Source: Stratiolaelaps scimitus
Taxonomy: Eukaryota > Arthropoda > Arachnida > Mesostigmata > Laelapidae
Direction of reading: 5' to 3'
Assembly (NCBI GenBank): GCA_019614645.1
Contig: JABWDB010000008.1
Span: 434,001-498,000 of the forward strand
DNA length: 64,000 nt
The notes below the pieces were generated by a model that saw only the letters and a program-made list of their open reading frames with translations, ran no database searches and had not been told where the DNA came from. Made by a program: the position numbers and the translations under genes. Positions 12,301 through 27,300 of this stretch are shown piece by piece. The first letter of the stretch is position 1; each line of letters begins with the position of its first letter.

Positions 12301-15300
12301 TTACTCACAGCCAACATTTTTATCGTCCGCGGTACAACTCCTTTCGGCACTGCTTTGTAAGATAGACCCCTTTAAATGGAAAAGTGCAACGCTGGGGATC
12401 GAACCCATGCACCTACGTGTCTCCTCCGATTGCAAGGAGCGCACACGAGTACACGGGTGTCGCTTTGTAATTGCTCGAAATTACCATCATACAGGCTGAA
12501 GTCTATGGGACATAGCAGGTGTTTTACAGCGCTTATCCGTCCGGAACATTGAGCGTCGCGCTTGTATACTAATCCCCGAATCATTTGAACGAACAGAAGC
12601 TCGGAAAGCACAAACCGTTATCAACGATGAAAACGCGCCTGTAGCGTGCGTTTGCCACTTGGCTGAAACTACTAAGTTACTAACTACAATGCAATTACAA
12701 CTAATTGCTACAATTAGTGAATTGGAGTAATCACATGTGGTCACAGTAGCACATCACATATCTAACCTTTGTGTGGCCTGAGACAACTAGTGAACTAACC
12801 ACGCTACGGTCCTAAACGTTGTACTCTGTTCCTTCCCTGCCTTTTGTTTGCGGTGTTCATTGCAGGACCATGACGCAGGATTTCCACGTTGCCGGTTCAG
12901 AAAAGGGCACTCAGCTCGCTGGGAAGATTCGCGCGGCATGGTCGAGCTGGGGTGTCCGAGCCCGAGTGGAGACCTTCCGCCCACTGCTATCGTATCCCGA
13001 CATGGAACGCGCCAATGAGGTCCGACTCACAAAAAGCTCCCGGGTGCTATTTCAGCTCCACTCGCTAACCAGCCCCCTCGAGAGTCAGCTTGGTCAGTGG
13101 CACTAGTTGTATATATACACATATATATATATATACAGTGTTATTCAGTGGCGGAACACTGCGCGGCAGCCGTTACCAGCTCCAGTGGCGGCTCCCTCAG
13201 AGCTGTGGGGAACTTTCTCCTGCAAATTTGCACAACTCAAATCCATCATCCATTATGCTAGCAGTCTGCTAAATGTAGAGAGCAGGCAGGCTTCGGTACC
13301 TTCAGGAAACCGCAGTCCGTTTGGGTAACGGGGGGGAGCCGGCAACTCCACTTTGAGACGGTTAACGACGTATAAAAATATGCTACATCACACCCTTATG
13401 ACGCGGAATAAGATACACTGTTCGCGACGGTGACAATAATCATCATTATTCTTTTTATTGTTTAGCCGACCATAGGTGCATGCTCGACGAATTTTTTTCT
13501 GAACAATAACATGTACATTACATAATTCTTATGGGAAAGTGCTCATCTACCATGACGACGAGGCCTGTGGCAGGCATGGTGCAGTGTTCTGAAGATCAAA
13601 TTGAGGAATTCTATTTTTTGCGAATGTAGTAATAATAATAATACAAGCTGAAAAAAATTGTTCGTTGTCGATAGTTTGGTTAAAAAGATGTTGTGCTTAG
13701 ATAGACGGATAGATAGGTGCTTTTGGAAGATATACGCAGTGTATATAAAGGCAGCTCGCCCGAACACGGCTAAGTACCAGCCGCTAGTCATAGTCCCAAT
13801 GTCCACTTCTTCTCTTTGAACACGTTATGTAGTATTTGTAATTTCTCCGTCTACGGATTTTCGAAGCGTTAGCCCGAAAGAAGTCTATCTAGTTCTGTCT
13901 ATCACTAACCAAAAGAATACGGAGGAATCCGCCTGATAGTTCGGTAGTGTACCTGTGCCGATTTGCAGCGGCCACGATTACCGAACGGTAGAGACGGACT
14001 GTGTTGTAGTTTGCTCCCGCTGAGCGCAAAACTCCTGAGCGAGCAGGCGGGCTACGGTAAAAGTACCCCCCAGGGTCTCACCCTCAGAAACTGCCCCCTG
14101 TACTTCAAACCAATCCCCATTGTGAGGTCCGGGGTCGGTATTGCGTATGCCTTGTACAGCGCTCGCTCACGCGTTCGACGTCGTCGGCCGCCTTCCTGGC
14201 CGTTTCTGCTGTTGCCACCTGCATCGTTTGTCCCCTTAGCGTTGCCCGTTCAACACACTCCAAAGGTTCGCCAAGTAACAAGACCAGTAGCATGTTATTC
14301 TAGCAGCAACAGCAGCTGGTTGGCTTTCCACACGGTTGAGTTGGACAGCAGCTGGATGTCAGTTGGTTGGAGCCAGGCTGGCGGGATAGATTGTGAGAGA
14401 GCGAGAGAGATAGGGAAAGACTGGCCGCCTTCCAGCCGACGCTGCATCGCTCTGAGTACATGTATCACTGATGGTGGTGTTGGCGGTTGCTGTATGCCAT
14501 GATACGCGAGTAAACAGCTATGAATGTGTCCACGTATGAACGATCGGCCTTTTCAGCCACTGGGCAAGTGGCTTTGCGGTGGGCGGCGAGCCACTACCAC
14601 CACCAAAACGGCTATGAGAGCCAGTAAGCTACAGAGAGGGGCCTGGTGATGCTGCAGCATCGGCGCCGGCAGAGGCTTTCTGAGCTATACTCGTGTACGT
14701 CGTGTTGCAGTCGGTGGCCATTTGTTCAAACGAGACGCTACAACGCCTCTTACCCACTACGTGTGCTTCTATCCCTTGTGAAGCCCTTCCCCCTCTTCAG
14801 ACAAACCCGTACTCCTCGGACCCCTCCCGCGACGGGGTCCCATGCGCGGCCTGAGTTACGAATGGCCTGCTACCAACCGCCACCAGGTTGCCATGCCGCC
14901 ACAATGCGTTGGTCAGAGAACGCCAAATATTGTGCCGCTACTCGAGGCACTCGATTCAATGTAGCTCTCACCGCTTCTTGCGTCGCTATGCCGCTACTCG
15001 ATGTGTGCAAACCTCACTGGCTCCGTCTGTTTGCTTGTCTGTGACCGCGGTTGCATGCCTGTCGATATCACTAGCGCACCGCTGATATGTTGTACGCTAC
15101 TGCATAGGATATTGTCAAATCGGCGGCTACTTGGCTATGGAGTGGTGCAATCCCGTTGGCGGCTGTTGCCAGCCAATTCAATCGTTTCAACGACTGCTAT
15201 TACCGCCACCATCACCACCAGTGCTGTCATTGTGGCCATCTGCGGTAGACACCGCTCAACGAGCACATTCACAGAAGGACAGCCAAAGTAACTCGAGTGT

Positions 15301-18300
15301 TCGCAACTTAGGACTACCACATCGGACTACGCCGGCAACGGTCACCATCGGCCCTTGCTCCCAGCCCCACTCCCAGGTTGTCAGGACTCCCTCGCGCGAA
15401 GCGACGTTCATCCACCGTTCCCCGCCACCGGGAAGTGATAGTCCGGTAAACCCCTTGTGTTATTTCTTGATCCCCCACCCGTCCTCGCCACACGAGGAAC
15501 ACGCGTCTACACGTTTGTGCCACTCTCACTGGACGTACATTCTCGTCTGTCGTTGCTCATAACCAGCAGAGACAAGACGGCTTCCCTCCTGTTGGCCGGG
15601 TTACTTTGCTTATTCTCCCGTTTCGGTAAAGGCGGGAGAGTGTGCGGCCGTGACAGAGCGCTGCTGGCTAAGTGGCATCTGCCCTGAGTGGACAGCTATG
15701 CAGTTGTTGAACAGACCACCCGCGTAGTAAGTGGAGAAAATGCCAGCCGAACCAAAGGCAGAATGACTGGTGGCAATCACTGAGGATGAGGGGTGCAGAG
15801 TTCTATGCATTAGCATTAAATGTCCTTCCTTCTAAAGAGACACGGACGTACACACAGACACGATGATAGTGGTGGCGGCGGCTTGGGATGGTGGGTGTGC
15901 TAGCCGGCCGCGTTTATGGAATGGCATTGGTACCATTGAGATATCCGGTTGTACACGTTGGCTACACGCTGGTGGCCGGCTCTCGGTGTGCTGGTCGGTC
16001 TGTGTCTATCTGACTCGGCAGCTATGCTCGGACGAGCGTTGACAAGGCATTATAACGGACGTCTAGCCGTCCATGCTTCAGGCTTCTTCTACACTTCGCC
16101 GAGTCACTCTGTGGCTGTGCAGCTGTGTTCGTTCTTCGTTCGCTTCTCCTCTGCTTCCTTTCTACTTGTGAGTGTGTCAGTGTGCGTGTGGGTGTGTACA
16201 GAACGAGGCAGGAAGTTCGGCACGTTCTAACTTGGCATGACGTAGAGCAAGCACAGACTGGCGGGTTCTGCCTGCTCCACGCCAGTTTGTGGGTGGCCGT
16301 GGCTCGTGGCTAAAGGGTGGCGGTACAACTCACAGCGGTGGTTCGAGCAGCAGCAGCAGCAGCTACACGAGTGTACAAAGTGTGTTAGAGCTTGCGGAGA
16401 TTGAAAATGGCTGTGGATCTGATGAGAGGCGAACGAGTATCCTGTGGAGCGGGACCATGGGCCGAGGCCGAGGCTGGCGGGGGTTTGAAGGGCTTTTTGT
16501 GGCCGCGATGGCCGCGACCATCGCGATGTCATGCTACCCCGCCGATTTGCCTCTGGCCGGCCTGCGGCGCGCCATCTCTTCACCGCCGACTGAGATCTCA
16601 GCTATCTCATCTCATCTCCTGCTGCGGGCATGCGCTTGGAACACACGCGAATCACAGGAATCACCATTGGGGAGGCCCGACTAAAGGGGAAAGGCCTCCG
16701 ACGAATGGGAGCTCCCTGCGCCTCACCGGCCCACAGCCCTCGCGGCGCAGCACCGCGATAAAGGGCATACATCCGTATCCCATCCTACGAACAGTTCCCG
16801 TCCCGGCTCTGACGATCACCGAGGACACCGCCGCCAAAGAACGACGACACTCGATCGGCGCTATGCCGCCACGCGGCAGGAACTGCAAAAAGAGTCAAAC
16901 TTTTCGGCGTCCACATGCTTTCTCCAGGAGGCTCTATGCAGCATGAGCTTCATCCCCCATCCGCCCAATCCTCTTGTGGCTGCACCTCATGTCTAGCCTA
17001 TCCTTATTCCTCAGTGGGTGCATTGAGGTGAGAACGAGCGACGAGCGAACGAAAGTGGTGGGGCGACGAATGGTGGGAAAAAGATAGGATTCGAGGAGCT
17101 GAAATTGAAAATACAGTTAAAAACGCCCCGATGAATAGCGCACTCAGGATGAACAGCAGAGGCGGTCGGGGGGAGACTGGCGGCGGAGGCATTCGGTGTC
17201 GCGGGACCTGTACGATCCTGTGCGGACCTAGCCCACAATACATTTACCTCACCAGCGCCCTGCTGCGGGACGTCCCCTTCGGGAAAGTCGTAGTAGCGTT
17301 TTTGTCTTCCTATGTGTTGTCAAAATTGACAACGTATGAAGAGATCTAGCAGGAGCATCATCATCACCACCAGCGTCATCATCATTCTTTCTTGCCCTAT
17401 TCTTTTTAGAGACACATCCATACCTCGCGTACTCGTCACCAGGAAAAGTTCGAGGGAAACCTGTCTACGTCAATTTCGGGCTCGAAGAGGACTTTGAAGT
17501 GTTGAAAACTCGAGGCGTTACATTAAACGGGACAATCGCTATCATGCGATACGGCAGAGGACAAGCGCTTGACGCGAAGATTCGGCGCGCTGAAGAAAAT
17601 GGCATACAGGGTGAGTACTTCAGAGAATAAGTTACCAACCATGAAGGTTTACCAACGGAACGGCCGGAGGACGGCGTCACGCAAAAGCGTGCAATATTGT
17701 TCTCGAGCGGCGCCGGCTACCGGGGTGTGAACGCAGGAAAGATTTTTCACGCGCCAGTTCGTTTATTTAGCAGCGTCCCTATTGAGAGTAGCGTTCACTG
17801 ACCCGGACGCTTTGATACGCTTATACTTTCAGAAATGTTGCGCCTTGTTCTTCCTGTTCGAGGAGGTTGAAGATTGCGTCTGCAGCCCGCCAATTCTCGT
17901 ATACACGTGTGGCCAATACTAACTTACGAACGAGATTTTCTACATAGCGGCACATATAGAACGATTTGTTTGATCAGATATCACAGAGGGAGAGAGAGAG
18001 AAGCAATATTTCTCAAACCCTCATTGGATCGGCCATGTTCGATCACCGTTATCTGTTGCATACAGCGCGTACATCTTACGCTCTTTGCGTACAACCAATT
18101 CTTCGATATATGCAAAAGATCATGCTTTTGTTTGAGCGACACGAGTGGCGTGTTGATGAGCGCCAGTTTACTTTGAAACCCAGTCTGTATTTGTCGCAAG
18201 TGAAATCTCCCAGCACCGCTATGTTTATAATATGACCCACTGCGCGAAGCATGCCAAGATCATTTCAAATACATCACAGGCGGAGAGTGAACTCTTAGCG

Positions 18301-21300
18301 TAAAGGTAGGTATATGTAAATGTGAGGTGCCTCCAGCTGCACGCCCTTGTTGACACGAAGCATCGACCATATTCGCGATGTGCCCATAGCTCATTGTCCT
18401 TTACGATTCTTGCTTTTTCTTGTCCCAGGTGTACTCTTGTACCGAGACCCGTTTGATTGGGAGCCGGTGGACGGTGTCATCGAAGACGACGTCAAAAGAT
18501 CGATACCGCTCGACGCCATCGAGCGAGGCAGTTTGAAAAGTTTTCCAGGAGATCCGGTGACTCCTTTTTTGCCGGCCACAGATGATATATTTCGTCTTCC
18601 AAGAGGTGACGTGAAGTTGCCTGGTCTGCCAGTTCAGCCAATCAGCGCACTCGATGCTCAAAATCTTCTTAAGTGAGTGTTCCCAATTGCTTTTCAGGAT
18701 AACTGACGAGCTCTAACAAACAGCAGCAGCCGTAGGACAAGATTTCGCCCTTCTGGCATTAGACTTCCGTCGATAATATATCTTGAAATTTTATTACTGT
18801 TGTGCTTTACTTCGTAGGGGGCCTTTTTTTCGCTTATTGCTGCGCCTCATTACTGAAGACCTGTTCCGCTGGTGATACCTACTGCTCGTCTGGGATTTAA
18901 CTACCACCCCAAAAAAAAAATCGTTTACTGCATTGTGTGTCATCTTGCTCTGCTGAGGTTCTTGTCGACGTTCACGTTGCTGCGATTTACGAGGTTTCCG
19001 CGTGACACTTCCGTTTAGTTCAATGTTTATTTCTCGAGTTGCCGAGACTTACAGTTAAATCAAACATCCCTCACTAAGCTATATATATATATATATATAA
19101 CATACAGCTTATGAGGCTTTACAATATGGTATGCGTTTTAGCACATCGCTGTATGCTTCATCATAAGCTCACTTTTCTGAATTTTATTTTTTCTGCCCGA
19201 CATCTCCCTCACTTCCCCGAATGACAATTTTGCTTTAACTAGCATAATCAACTCGAGTGTTCACCTCCATTTCTTCTTCAGCTGGTGCCACAGCCTGGAT
19301 CTCTTCCCGTGTACAATGGGCCCTTCGGGTCAATATCCGCAATGGCGAACAATGCAATTTAAAGCAGATAGTCATCATTCTATTAGGAGATGAGACCATA
19401 AATCGGTTTTTGCTACTACTGCTGCCGCTGCTGCTGCTGCTATCGATAGTGTCGGTTTTTTTCTTCGCTTCCTTTGACGTTTTGTCTTCATCACTTGCAG
19501 AGGGATGGCGGGCCCATCTGCGCCAATCGAATGGCAAGGTCGACTCAACCTCTCGTATGCGATCGGTCCCGGATACAAGGACACCGCTGACCTGTGAGAA
19601 CACCTACATGCATGCATACATAAATACCCAGCCGAGCCGGACCACTACACTTACACGGTATCACATATACTCCGTTATTTCTCTCTCTCTCTCTCCCTCT
19701 CTCACTTTCTCTGCATCGCTCCCGGCAAGCGGGCAGCCGATTATAGAAATTAAGATGGACTGGTCCGAGAAAGGCTGTCCATAATGTATCCGATCGTGCT
19801 TCTGTCCAAGTTGTCGGATCGCGCATACCTGTGCAGTGCTGGCGACCGCGTGCGTCGCCAACACTCACTTACAGTAAACTGTCCCAGGGGAGCCTGCGAG
19901 CAGTGGATACAGACAGACGATGATGATTATCTAGCTCGTGATATCGATCGGGGTGTCGGCGTCGGCGGCGGCGGTCAGTAACGGGCGCCTGTCACAGGAA
20001 AAGAATGGCTGTTGAGTGGCGCCCCCTGTGCCGTTCCACTTTTCTGAATGACGTCGCGGCTCCCTGTCGCGGCATGTAATGAGTGTCGTGAATAATATTG
20101 TTATCATTATAGCGATATATATATATATGGAATATAATCGAATCTATCCTGACTGAATCTCTGCTGGACGTCTGCTGAGAATAGGCAGAGGGTTGTGATA
20201 GAGGTCGAGGCATCAACGGCGACCTAGCGGCGACAGACGCTTCGTAGCGAAGTGGAGCTTTGTGCTAAGCCAAGCTGAGATGACTTGTCCGACATTGGTC
20301 ACATTCGATTTCGATTCGCGAACGCCAGCTGCTGTTAGTGCTCAGCAGGAACAATCAACAATTTGTACACGTTGTGAGGACGAATTTGGGGGCAAGCTGT
20401 GACAGTCGTTGTCACGTTCGCGGGTGGACAGATTATCTGCAGACAGATCACGCCAACTTTCTTCCTCTCTCTCTCCATTTCCTTTTGTCTCTCACTTCGT
20501 GTTCTGCTAGAGAATGACACGTGATTGTATCTTATTTCGATTTATTGCTGGTGTCTGATCGAGCCATGCTGAGGGCCAAAGGATTTTCCCTACGATGAAC
20601 TTTCTTATACTTCAAACTTATGTGATGCCAGTTGAATCGGTTATTTTTTCCCTCTGGAGCAATTTAATGGCATGGCATGCTTACTTGTATGCCATTCGCA
20701 GCAAAACGTTATGAACAATCTATTTCCGGAGCAAATTTCTTAGTACACCATATAGCATATTGATGAAGGACTTTATAGCTGAACACTGTCTACTGGATCC
20801 ATCTTTTTCTTTTTGTTGGAGTTTACGGGTATGATAAACATATGTGTTGGACGGTTCATGCCAACACTGATGTGGGACTCATAAACCGCACTAAACCCGC
20901 TTCCACCCCACCACAGATGACTCGAAAAGTGTAGCATTACTTCAACTGTTCCATCCGGGAGATCATACAGTCGTATCGTTCGCCATTGCGTACGGGGGCG
21001 TCAGGTTCAGCAGAACCGAACTGCTTCGAACAACACGCAGTACCCCATCTACCTGCCTCCTCCCAAGCTCTGCAACCTCACCGTCTTGTCCTGAGGAGTT
21101 TACTAATCTACCGGATCCATCTAACCATAATCACAAGACGATGCAAACGTCTGCAAATCTATTTGAATCAAGTTTGTGATGAGTACCCTTCACAGACGGA
21201 ACTTCCAGCCCACAAAACCGCAGCTACTTCAGCACGTACTCCACCCGTAATCCGCGTATATTCATATACTCTGTGAATGTTCCGATCACTCTAAAGATTG

Positions 21301-24300
21301 CGGATGGCTGAGCTGCACAACAGACTCGCAGTTTCATGGCAGCGCCTTGATACAGGCTTCTAACGATGTTTATGGGGATATATTTTCCACCGTTGCGTTT
21401 TCCGCATCAAATATCAATCGAGTTGCTAATGAAAACGTTGCCCGCTTTAAGCTGTCTGGGAACGGCCGACGATATATCACTCGAGACTAGGTCGGACTCA
21501 TTCGCCCAGCATGGATCTTGGCAATAATACATCCTCTGTGAAATATTCGGGTGGAGGATTACTGTCCCTTGATTGATCGATTGGAACGGCGAATGGCATC
21601 GTTGCGCCACCTTGACACGACCAAAGGAACGGGCACGCAATGGCGACGGCGACTTGCAGACGATTAGCATGATAGCGGTCTCATACACTTGCACACACCC
21701 CCTCTCTCTCCTTCTTTCTCTCTGTCTCTCTCTGTCATTTGTGAGAGGACTATGATGGTAGCTGGGTCGGTGAGGTGGAGAGGCTTCTCCCAAGGGCTCC
21801 CGGGGAGGTCACAAGAGCCCCTCGTTAAAATTCAATTGGGATCCACCGATGCGTAAGATTCGTGGGCAAACGTGGAATGAGACGGTGGGCAAAACGGGGC
21901 TGAGCTGGGCCTTGGGGGCGGAGGCGTCTGGGTCGGTGGGTACATTCTCAGCCCCAGCTGGGGTTCGCCCCAGTTCAATATCCTGAACGGGCTCAGCCAT
22001 GCGTCTCCTAGGGATAATGCACATGGTTTACGGCGCGTCATTTTCCGCATACGCCGGGCGACAGCGACAACCGCCATTTCTCCCTCGAACAGGCAAGCAA
22101 TAAGTATGCAAACGTGATCATATCTAGATAGACGCCCTGGTAGCAGCTAGACCAATCTATATACATATGTATATATATATATATGCACATAACCAGGGGG
22201 GGTTAGGATGGATCAAGTTGGATTCACGTTGCAGATGTTTCGTCAACACACACACAAGTATAATACAATTGCTCAGTGCGGCCATGTTGAGTACCTGTTA
22301 TCGGAAATATTGTCTGCGTGTTGTACTCAAACAGAGTGCAAAACGTGTTTGCTACTCCTGTTCATATTGCAATGTGATATGATACCATGTGTAATCGAAA
22401 TCGCCGTTACGCCGACAGAACCAATATTTCTGCCACGGGACGGAGCAGTCTCGCAATAATTGACACCTTCTAGATTTGACAGGGTCGCATTTGTTTAACA
22501 TATAGCATATCTTTAAGGTATAGTTCTCCTCTATTTGCGGACTGCGTCGTCACCAATATAAAGGGTGAGGCGAATAGTCTGTACCATTCTGGGAGCTACC
22601 GTCACCGCACGGAAGATTGTTGCCTTGATATGCACTTAGTCATGTATGCCAGTTGTTAGATTTCTATATGAGTTAGGTATGTTTGTGGTTCGAACCTTGT
22701 GAATGTGCGATCTCAATGTACGAGAGTGTGTCCTGACAGTCCTTATAGTTGCCCTGCATAAAAAGTCGAATGAGCCTCTTCCATAGTCGACCTCGTTTCG
22801 ACCGCATTTAGCCTTGTGGTGCTTACTAGGCCTGGCCCTTAGTACACTCCAAGGCAGCTAACCACGAAATGCGTATTAATAACAATTAAAGTAACTATAT
22901 AAACCCCGTTCGCCGCGTAGTCACCACCGCTAGATGGCTTCACGGCTCTGAATACACCGTCATATTCATTCTAATTTGGGTCCCAACTAGACGCCACGTT
23001 ATCCAATTTTCGCAAGCTGTTTCCAGGCGCCGTACACATCCTCCACAGTAGACTATTAGACCGCTAATAGAACGTTTACAGGTCACTACTATAACTATGC
23101 AAGCTTTTACGTGAGTCGCTTGCCTAGTTCTCAATGGAGTATAAGATTAAGTTGGATGACAGAAAATAATTGTGACGGCCGTTGTTGTTAGTCGACTCAA
23201 CCATCTGATATCGGAATACAGGGTGCTGTATAATTCACAAAACGGAAACGGCTGAAAGTGAACGGAAATAGACCGGCTTCACATATTTATTCAGCTTCGG
23301 TGATACCCATGCCTAATGGAGGCAGACAGGCCCCCCCCAGGCCGAAATTGCCAGATCATAGCAATATAAAGGCCATTTCAGCAAGGATGGACGTGAGTTG
23401 ACTTAATGAGATATTATATATACTCTATATATTTGCATTCGATACGCGTCGCTACTTTCGAAATTTGTAGAACGAATTTTATCTGCGAGGAAATCTGTTA
23501 CAAGATTATATGTTGTCTGATACCGGGATTGAAAAGAAGAATCAATGAGAGGTTCGCAATAGCTTTGGGAACAGATTGTGCACATACGTCGACGAAGAGA
23601 CATCTAAGCAATAGTGGCAAAGGTGTGCGCGACAGGTCCTCGAAGTAATAACCTAGGTTAGGTGCGAAGGACTGTCGCATCGGGGAACACCTAAGGGTCA
23701 GCTGGAAAAAAAAACGTTTAAGCAATAAACACAAACAGGCATCCGATAGTGGTACTCACAAGGGCAGAATTTATCGGGATTTATACTTTGAGCTGATATA
23801 TCGGGTGTATCATTTATGATCGATTAAATGTACGCAATGGACAAGTCAAAAAGATGGCAGTAGCATCAGTTATTCGTTAGTCGAAGCACCCTGTAATCGG
23901 TAAAGTATTCTATGACGACGACAACATCTATCGACAAAATCAACACGTATTGAGCGAGGTATTTTTGCGGCATGTGGTCATTTGTCTCATTTCTGTGAAC
24001 CTCTATCTTGAATATAACTTCGCCATGCTGCAACAGTGAAATGGCACGCAATAATAGATGCAATGATAGCTAAGTTGGAGCTCAACCCGTGCAACGAAGC
24101 GTGCACGTCGGCTAGCCTTTTCTTCAGGAATAGATCCCGGGTGTAAATGAACCTTTCGAGGATCAAGAAGGTTGAAGAGGGTCATCTACAACCGGTCTCC
24201 TATCCTCTAATGAGCCAAAGCCATTCTTTCGCTTAATTGCTTATTAGTGCGGGAACCGCCTATCGATTTAGGCTGATCTATGCCTACGTAGTGCCTGGCA

Positions 24301-27300
24301 TCTGGACAACGAGTGGTACGAAAATGTAAGGATTTCAATGTTTTTATCTTATTATGTGGCTAATTTTCATGTGCGCGTCTGTCCCGGCTGAACGACTGCA
24401 GAGAGGTGCAACTCTCATCGTTTAACCTGTTCCGTGAAATGACTATTCACGATACGATTGGTGTTATTCCTGGCTCGCATCAACCAGGTGAGTGTGTCTA
24501 CACAGACGGACAAAACTGTAGATCATCTCAAGCATCGTGTGACCAAACTGACTGTCCATTATATTGCAGCCATCGGATTTGACTAAAGCATCTAACGTGT
24601 GCGGTTAGATGCAGACTGAATCGTAATTTGAGAAGAAAAATATGAAAAAAAAACATATTTCCTCTCTAAAGCGCTTAGATGCCGCTGTACGTTCATTTGT
24701 ACCTCCCATGCTGGTTAGTTACCTGTGAATAATGTATGGAGGTCAGCCCGTCAAGAAACGTTTCGAAGATCTCACTGCATCGCCGGCTTCATATGCCTTC
24801 GTCTACTCCGAGAACCCTCGGATGAGGAACAATGCCGTGTTAATGTGGATGGCGTCTCCTAGTAGCTAGCCCGACTTGGATCGGCCGGCTACCGGATTGT
24901 GGCTGGGTCAAGTGTTTGCCCAAGGCAATGTTCGTGATCTCACTACCGGCTCAAATACTCTCACGCTCCTTCCAAACATAGGGAGCATATTTTCTCTGTG
25001 CCCCTATCTAGCCATAATACATATATGCATCCATATTTGGCTCTGTGTAAAGTCTAACAGTGTAACGGCGTTAAGAAGTGTGCGTGTTTGTGCGTGTGAT
25101 GTTTGATGGAGACTGCTGGCATTATCCCTATAATTTCTGTCATCGGATTTTGATACACTAGCCCAAAAATGTGAAGTGACTGCTTCGACGTATATTCTAC
25201 GGCTGTAACAGGGGAATTTATGCAGTTTTACCTAGTGCTCAAACTTACAAGTATAATAATAACTATATAGAAAACGTAGTTGAAAATGAAGGTTTGGAAA
25301 TTCAGTTCTCATGTGAATGTATGCCCGTGCGTCGACGTAAAAGGTAAAGCTTTATTAATGGGGCTGCAATTATAATATGTGTAGATGTAATATTGTACTA
25401 AGGATATATGTATATACATATATATAGTGCCGTGCATAAACTTAACGCACCCCTATATTTCAACAAATCGATACAAAGAATACACATTACAGGCATTTAT
25501 TCTGTATCAGAGGCCGTGAGGCTCTCGCTATATATATATATATATATATATATATGTTCCTAATAGTGCACCCGTTTGTATGTAAAAAAAATGTAAATAC
25601 ATTTGCTAGGGAACCTTATTAGATTCGTAGTCTAAACAAAGAATTGGTGCATTGGACTAATCCGCATTTTCGACGCGTGATACAAATTACATAGTTCAAA
25701 GCTTCAATACAGCATTATTGAAAGCGATGTTTCTCACATCGGAACGGTGTTCGAGTTTTGAGCTGGAGTCACCATCGTCAGCGTGCCTCCTTGAGTGAGA
25801 TGTGGAAACACCGAGATTCAGTGGAGATGATTAATTGACTTATCGGCGTTGTCCCATTTCTGCTCTCGCCACCCTTCGGGATCTGACAGGTCGGTATGTT
25901 ATCATCGGCTGCCATCACGACTCGTGGACACGTGGTGCCGGAGATCCCGGCTCAGGAATGGCCGTATTAATGGAGGTGAGTAAGCCACGTGGGCTCGTCG
26001 ACGAAGTACTGCCGAAGTGTGTTTTTTTTCTCCTCATTTCAACCTGGACTTCCGTTCCGACTCGAAGTATTACCGAGTCTTCAGTATTCGAAAACTTGAT
26101 AGTTTCGATGAGTACATATTGCTCATTTTCTCTGTGCTAATGACGGCCATAATTATACAAACGGGGCCTATAAGTAGGCACCGCAATTACGCAAGCGAAT
26201 TCTGCGCGGGGGGGTCCGCCAAACATCGCCGTACATTATAAGCAGAATAAATTACTTTACAGAGCAATTATTCACATGCTATCTAAGAGAGATTATGCTT
26301 CTTTTCAGGTTGTTCGTGTTCTATCGGAGTTGGTCACTCTCGAAGGATGGCGACCTCAGCGAACGTTGCTGTTTGCTGCTTGGGACGCATCCGCTTTCGG
26401 TCAGGTGGGCAGTGCTGAATTTCTCCAGAAGCATCGCGCCGAATTGGCATCACGCACCGTTGCCTATATTGCCCTCGACCAAGCTGTCACCGGTGAGAAG
26501 AAACTGTTCGGTTGATTTTATGGTAATATTCATCCTATTGTATCTGCTGTCGCATTGCGTCTGCTTGTCGATTGGTCTGCTCTGAAAATTCTCTTGAAAT
26601 TAAACACAAAAAAGGACCCTTTTTAATTAAACAGGACCTCTAGCTATCTTCGTACAAGATCGAACAGTCGATAAGGAGGTCAAATCGAGTGTTGAAATGG
26701 TCGGGACGCATATGACGACCAAGGGTTGTGATAGTCGTTGGCAATAATTCAAATTGTCGTCCACAAGATGTGTGATTCAATTCTGACGAACTCTAGAGAT
26801 ATCTCTACATAGGTTTCCATCCGCAAACGTGTCAACATTTAGTTTAGATTGGAACCGCTCCATATCTACGCTCGTGCAAACGCATAATTTGTTGCATTCG
26901 TTCTGAATGTACATCTGTGATCCTTGAAATCGTGTAAATCTATAATATAGTTTATAGAACCCTATGTACACGGTAGGGAGATGGCTTAATGAGATTGGCA
27001 TTAGACGTTTGATACTATGTAGGATGATCCCTCCGAAGGGTCTCAATGTGGTCTATGCTGTTGTAGCTGCAAAGTGTACCAGTTCAAATTGAATGAAGTG
27101 AATTGAATGAAGTGAACGTTGAATAAAAATGATTCTACCCGAACTTTGTTAGGCACCACTATTCATATTAAGTGTAAGTAAGCCGATGCAAATGTGCTTC
27201 GACTCAGTACACAATACACAAATTCAAATCGAAGGGCAAGCAAGCAGGAGTGCGCCGCTTCTGCTGCAGACAAGTGAGAACGAAACACATCCTCAGAGCC

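Larger units (their letters stand above)
9347..12865 (+). other. Intron of the M28-like gene
   Basis: Intron of 3.5 kb. It holds a GC-rich stretch at about 9.8-11.4 kb, a three-copy 18-base tandem repeat at 11503-11552, TA runs near 11.55-11.62 kb and SINE copy B at 12303-12446. The long overlapping frames on both strands of the GC-rich stretch look like composition effects, not genes. Confidence 0.6.

Noticed and set aside
13963..14502. 179-codon plus-strand open frame in a GC-rich intron
   Set aside because: Low-complexity Ser/Arg/Pro/Cys composition, no domain, and equally long frames on the other strand.
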